Assembly (NCBI GenBank): GCA_001839685.1
Contig: MLAK01000932.1
Span: 7,387 to 19,076, forward strand
Reading direction: 5' to 3'
DNA length: 11,690 nt
Source: Tritrichomonas foetus
Lineage: Eukaryota; Parabasalia; Tritrichomonadida; Tritrichomonadidae
The translations under genes were made by a program, and so were the position numbers. This document shows, piece by piece, positions 8,578-11,690 of this stretch. Each line of letters begins with the position of its first letter. Positions within the stretch are counted from its first letter, which is position 1. A model generated the notes under the pieces. It was given only the letters and a program-made list of their open reading frames with translations, was not told where the DNA came from and searched no databases.

Positions 8578-9059
8578 TCATCAAACTATGCTAAAGGAAC
8601 GACTAAAACTGAAAACAATCAAAATGGAAGAGGTGGAGGTTTATAAGCTGGGTTTGAACCAACACCAGTGCAAATAAAACTTTCAATGCATAATTGCTAA
8701 TTTATGAGACATCAAGCAGAGTTTGAAGAAAGTGCTCTTCCTTGAAATACATTATTATTATCAACAAATTATTCAGTTGTGATTTATGATTGTAGCTTCG
8801 GATGCAGTCCATCCCTAAATGATCAAAGAGGAGCAATTCAGTCGAATCTTGATTACAACAGGACGCATGCAATAACAATGGAATCATGCTTGATTATCAA
8901 TTGTGGTTTTGATTCAAATAATGTGATTACTGAAACAGTAGTTTATTTAATTAAAGAAAAAGAAACAACCTTAAAAATTACTGGAAGTTGTCAATTTACT
9001 AATAATGCAACAAAATAAATTGTTATAGAAACTAAATCANGTAAAGGAGTTACTTTTAT
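8578..9059 (+). other. Best-preserved beta-helix segment (part 1)
   Basis: This frame stays readable for about 160 codons, interrupted by TAA at 8644-8646, TAA at 8698-8700, TGA at 8743-8745 and TAA at 9016-9018. It reads NYAKGTTKTENNQNGRGGGL, later YSVVIYDCSFGCSPSLNDQ, then THAITMESCLIINCGFDSNN and KITGSCQFTNNATK. Repeated Cys-x-Phe/Ile steps spaced by 25-50 residues suggest successive beta-helix coils. The TAAs lie in positions that tolerate many residues, so they do not show which codon was lost. Confidence 0.6.
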
Positions 9060-9239
9060 GATTTTAATTCAACTTCAATTGAATATAGATTTTTTAATTT
9101 TTTAAACTTGTAGATTCTGGAATANTGTTACAAACCAATATGGTAAAGGAGGACGGGAAATAGAATCGAACTCAGCTGGTCTTAAAATACCAAACGTAAC
9201 AATTAAGTTTACACAAGATAATATAGAAAGTATCAATAT

Positions 9240-9483
9240 TATTGTAACAATTTTTTGATGGTGATACTGCAGATAATGGAACAGCACTTGTAATTAAAAC
9301 ATCAACTGTAGTTGGATCCGAACTATACTTTGATGGATGCAAATTTGATAGAAATACTATTGAAGCAGGTTATGGTGGAGTTTGTTGGATTGTGACGTAT
9401 CAAGTAATGCTATCACCACATAATTATTTGACTAGTGGATTTGATGGCTATATTTTCGAATTTACAACAGTTGATAAATCATG
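9240..9483 (+). other. Beta-helix segment (part 2) with FxxN and GG motifs
   Basis: One frame reads DGDTADNGTALVIKTSTV, then SELYFDGCKFDRNTIEAGYG and GVCWIVTYQ, ending at the TGA at 9482. CKFDRN and GYGGV are the clearest FxxN and GG-hydrophobic pair in the window. It is preceded in another frame by NQYGKGGREIESNSAGLKI (about 9131-9190), so a frameshift lies near 9250 at a run of six T. The stretch from about 9484 to 9816 shows only weak traces of the same composition. Confidence 0.6.
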
Positions 9484-9816
9484 ACGATGTTTGAGTTTTA
9501 AGAAAGTTCAAAACATTAGAAAACAATAGATTCATTAGACACTCATTTAATAGAGGTTCATATATAATCGTTTCTTGAAATGAATATTTTTTCTGCTGTA
9601 TTATACTCAATTACCAATTTCAACAAATTATAGTAGGTTTTTATCAATAATATGAATATTAAAGTCACTATTTTCATGTTGTGTGCTGATATTATTTCAA
9701 CTTATCTCAACTAGCTACTGTTATATAATGACAGAAAGTTAAACTTTCAAGTAATTAAATATTATGGAAAGGCTATTTGCATTGAATCATCTTCAATACC
9801 AATTCAGAGTATTCAT

Positions 9817-10250
9817 TTTAATTGCTAATTATCGATAATGGAACTTGTGAATCATTAAATTGGTATATGATTGTGTTTAATACATCAACCTTTGAATTTA
9901 TATCTAATATCTTAAAACTCACTCCTAATGAATCCCCAGCAGCATCTATTTTATTCAAAGGAGCAAGTTCACAAATTATGTGTTCATTTATTCGAAGTAA
10001 AAAGTCTGTTACATGAGCAAATATAGAAAAATGCGATTTCGAATCATTGGATATAATCAATCTACTTTTCTAGCAGGAAATGATAATTCTGACAATCAAT
10101 AATCAAACATTAGTTTCTATATTACTCGGAAATACCATTAATGGTAACTACCAGATAACTAAAGGATGCGCTTTCCATGATGGATCATCAAATTCTATTT
10201 CTAATATGAAATTGTATTTCACAAATAGTCAATATTTTTTCTTAATAATG
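9817..10250 (+). other. Beta-helix segment (part 3)
   Basis: Two consecutive readable pieces are LIIDNGTCESLNWYMIVFNT to KKSVT (about 9822-10013), and NIEKCDFESLDIINLLF followed after a frame change by TKGCAFHDGSSNSISNMKLY and FTNSQYFFLNNV (about 10157-10250). The KCDF and GCAF steps and Asn/Ser-rich turns fit the same beta-helix pattern. An antisense frame overlapping here is treated as a shadow. Confidence 0.5.
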
Positions 10251-10849
10251 TGGTGAGTTATATTTAAATTCGGTTATATTTGATTTCCAAGAAACAGGAA
10301 TTAAATCATTCCATTTTTTTGAATTAGGAAATTAATTAACATTAATATCATTCCTAGGTCAAGAAAGTCAAGCAATTTCTGCGCACAGAACTGTATTTAT
10401 TGCACCATAATTACAGAACGTAGGTCATCAGATCTCTGTCACTTTCCAAAGAATAACTATTATTTTGATAGTAATCACTTCTTTTTTGTCAAAATGTTTT
10501 AACGTTTACCTCAACATCGTCTAAATCATCTCTTAGAATTGGCATTTCCTAATATAATACAGTACACATTTGAAGAAGTACAATTAGCTTATTATCTTGA
10601 ACATTAACAAAGAGGATATCCTTGCACTATCTTCCAAAATTTTAATACCTGATGAAAAACGGAAGACTCATTTTTGCGGTCAGTGCAAAATTTCCCTATA
10701 TTTAGAAATTGAACTATTCGTGATATGATTGATGCTTAGATTATCATTATTGGACATACTACAGTCAATATGCCTTCTTCTTTAGGAAAATTTTTGTTTA
10801 TTTATAATAAATGTAAAGAAGCGAGAGGTGGTAGAGATATTAGTTTATG

Positions 10850-11400
10850 TTAATCAGAATAATTACTTTAATTGTAAATTTATTGAAAATATTTTGACTC
10901 CTTCAACTATTGCTTTAGGAGATGTAACAAGTTGAAATAAGATGATTGTAAAATTAGAATTTACCAAATGCTTTATTCAAACAATAAGCAAGCTGAAAAC
11001 AGAATTTCTATCTTAGATTGTCAATTTGGTTATCATGCAGAGGACTATTAATATTCTCTTCAAGTTTTGTTAGACTTGTATTGAGAATTTCTTACATTTT
11101 TTTTGGTAATGTCCAAATGGAAAGGATATTTATGAATCAGGTATATCTGAATCAAACTTCTTATTTGCTATAGTTCAAAACATTAGCCATCGAAAAGAAA
11201 ATATCTCTACATGGGGCTATAAAATCCATCCAATAACATCTTGTATGTTAGAGTTCAATCCCAACATTTTGATTGGCATCCTATTTCTAAGTATTGCTAA
11301 CCTTTACTGTATCATTGAAAACACGATATTCGACGCTTCATCAACTTTGTTGTCACAGTTAGATCAAAAATGAAATCAGCCATTTGACCCATAAACATTG
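10850..11400 (+). other. Beta-helix segment (part 4), most degraded
   Basis: NNYFNCKFIENILTPSTIAL (about 10860-10917) carries a clear CxFxxN step. NRISILDCQFGYHAEDY and later IVQNISHRKENISTWGYKIH and CIIENTIFDASSTLLSQL follow in other frames. From 10250 to 10850 only fragments such as GQESQAISAHRTVFIAP (about 10358-10408) can be read. The remnant fades out by about 11400 without a recognisable membrane anchor. Confidence 0.45.
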
Positions 11401-11535
11401 TTTCATTTTCCATGGTTTATAAAGTTGAATTGGAATTATTGAAACATGTTTATCAGTGATATTTCAATTGAAATCGTATCAATAATTATGAAAAATGCTA
11501 TTCAAATTGAATACATATTTGAATCACATTAGAAT

Positions 11536-11690
11536 GATTTGAATGAATCATGAAAAAGGATTTGAATGGATCATGAAAAAGGATTTGAATGGATCATGAA
11601 AAAGGATTTGAATGGATCATGAAAAAGGATTTGAATGGATCATGAAAAAGGATTTGAATGGATCATGAAAAAGGATTTGAATGGATCATG
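11536..11690. repeat. 23-bp tandem minisatellite, at least 6.7 copies
   Basis: Units begin at 11536, 11559, 11582, 11605, 11628, 11651 and 11674, and the last is cut by the window end. The unit starts GATTTGAAT and ends CATGAAAAAG. All copies are identical except the first, which has A instead of G at 11546. There are no spacers, so it is not a CRISPR array. The period is not a multiple of three, so it is not a conserved coding repeat. A looser TTTGAATCACATTAGAATG-like copy at about 11518-11536 suggests the array grew from local sequence. Bases 11401-11517 just before it are plain AT-rich DNA. Confidence 0.95.

Larger units (their letters stand above)
8270..11400 (+). pseudogene. Beta-helix repeat protein remnant, trichomonad Pmp-like
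   Basis: This is a 3.1-kb stretch of short open pieces in alternating + frames, rich in Asn, Ile, Phe, Ser and Thr. It repeats strand-like units of the form xxFxxCxFxxN with nearby Gly-Gly: NIVFVNCLFI, GRGGGL, CLIINCGF, CQFTNNATK, LYFDGCKFDRN, GYGGVCWI, YFNCKFIEN, SILDCQFGYH and CIIENTIFD. FxxN and GG-hydrophobic motifs are typical of right-handed beta-helix surface proteins such as the Pmp-like family of Trichomonas. An extracellular adhesive or structural role would be expected for an intact member. No signal peptide, transmembrane anchor or catalytic motif was found. Stops and frameshifts occur every few hundred bases or less. It might be one long gene or two tandem members. Family class is fairly likely; the specific family is uncertain. 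Confidence 0.6.

Noticed and set aside
1743..9018. Possible variant genetic code in which TAA and TAG encode Gln
   Set aside because: Some in-frame stops fit Gln (6679 in WNNxGLP, 1818 in the orphan protein). Others fall at Tyr (7253), Ser (3893) and probably Trp (3634), and TGA falls at Trp (3863) and Arg (4612). No single recoding explains them, and frameshifts and deletions are also present, so decay is the better explanation.
9818..10060. Minus-strand 80-codon frame
   Set aside because: It overlaps a + strand frame with beta-helix composition and Cys-x-Phe steps that continues the pattern on both sides.
11536..11690. CRISPR array
   Set aside because: The 23-bp units are contiguous with no spacers, and the context is eukaryotic.
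1..11690. A new defence, mobile or biosynthetic system
   Set aside because: No two remnants share a pathway, there are no integrase, transposase, polymerase or terminal-repeat signals that I can recognise, and no gene is intact enough to act.

Overview
The window looks like intron-poor, AT-rich nuclear DNA of a flagellated protist. It reads as a row of decayed genes, all on the + strand, with no complete intact gene. Three of the four coding remnants can be assigned by motif order: a GH95 alpha-L-fucosidase (about 1-1355), an axonemal outer-arm beta-type dynein heavy chain (about 3212-8240), and a beta-helix surface-type protein resembling the Pmp-like families of trichomonads (about 8270-11400). 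A fourth, at 1743-2453, is a charged, unrecognised protein with three in-frame stops. The window ends in a 23-bp minisatellite (11536-11690) that runs off the edge.

The flagellar dynein implies a cilium or flagellum. Together with the beta-helix repeats, the lack of visible introns and the repeat-rich AT-rich context, this makes a parabasalid (Trichomonas or a relative) my best guess, at roughly even confidence. No species-level marker was found.

The remnants are broken in two ways. First, there are many frameshifts and stop codons at conserved residues: TGA at a Trp site and at an Arg site, TAA at a Tyr site and probably a Trp site, and TAG at a Ser site. Second, there are large internal deletions. 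The GH95 copy has lost about the middle third. The dynein has lost its tail, AAA1 to most of AAA3, part of the microtubule-binding domain, part of AAA5 and its extreme C-terminus. Sequencing error could explain some frameshifts, and single N bases are scattered through the window, but it cannot explain the collinear deletions.

The genes have no visible functional link to one another and do not form an operon or system. I found no RNA gene, CRISPR array, mobile-element terminus or recognisable promoter. I also found no convincing new biological system. The most useful results are the identification of the remnants, the decay pattern, a short templated-looking duplication in the fucosidase, and the terminal minisatellite.
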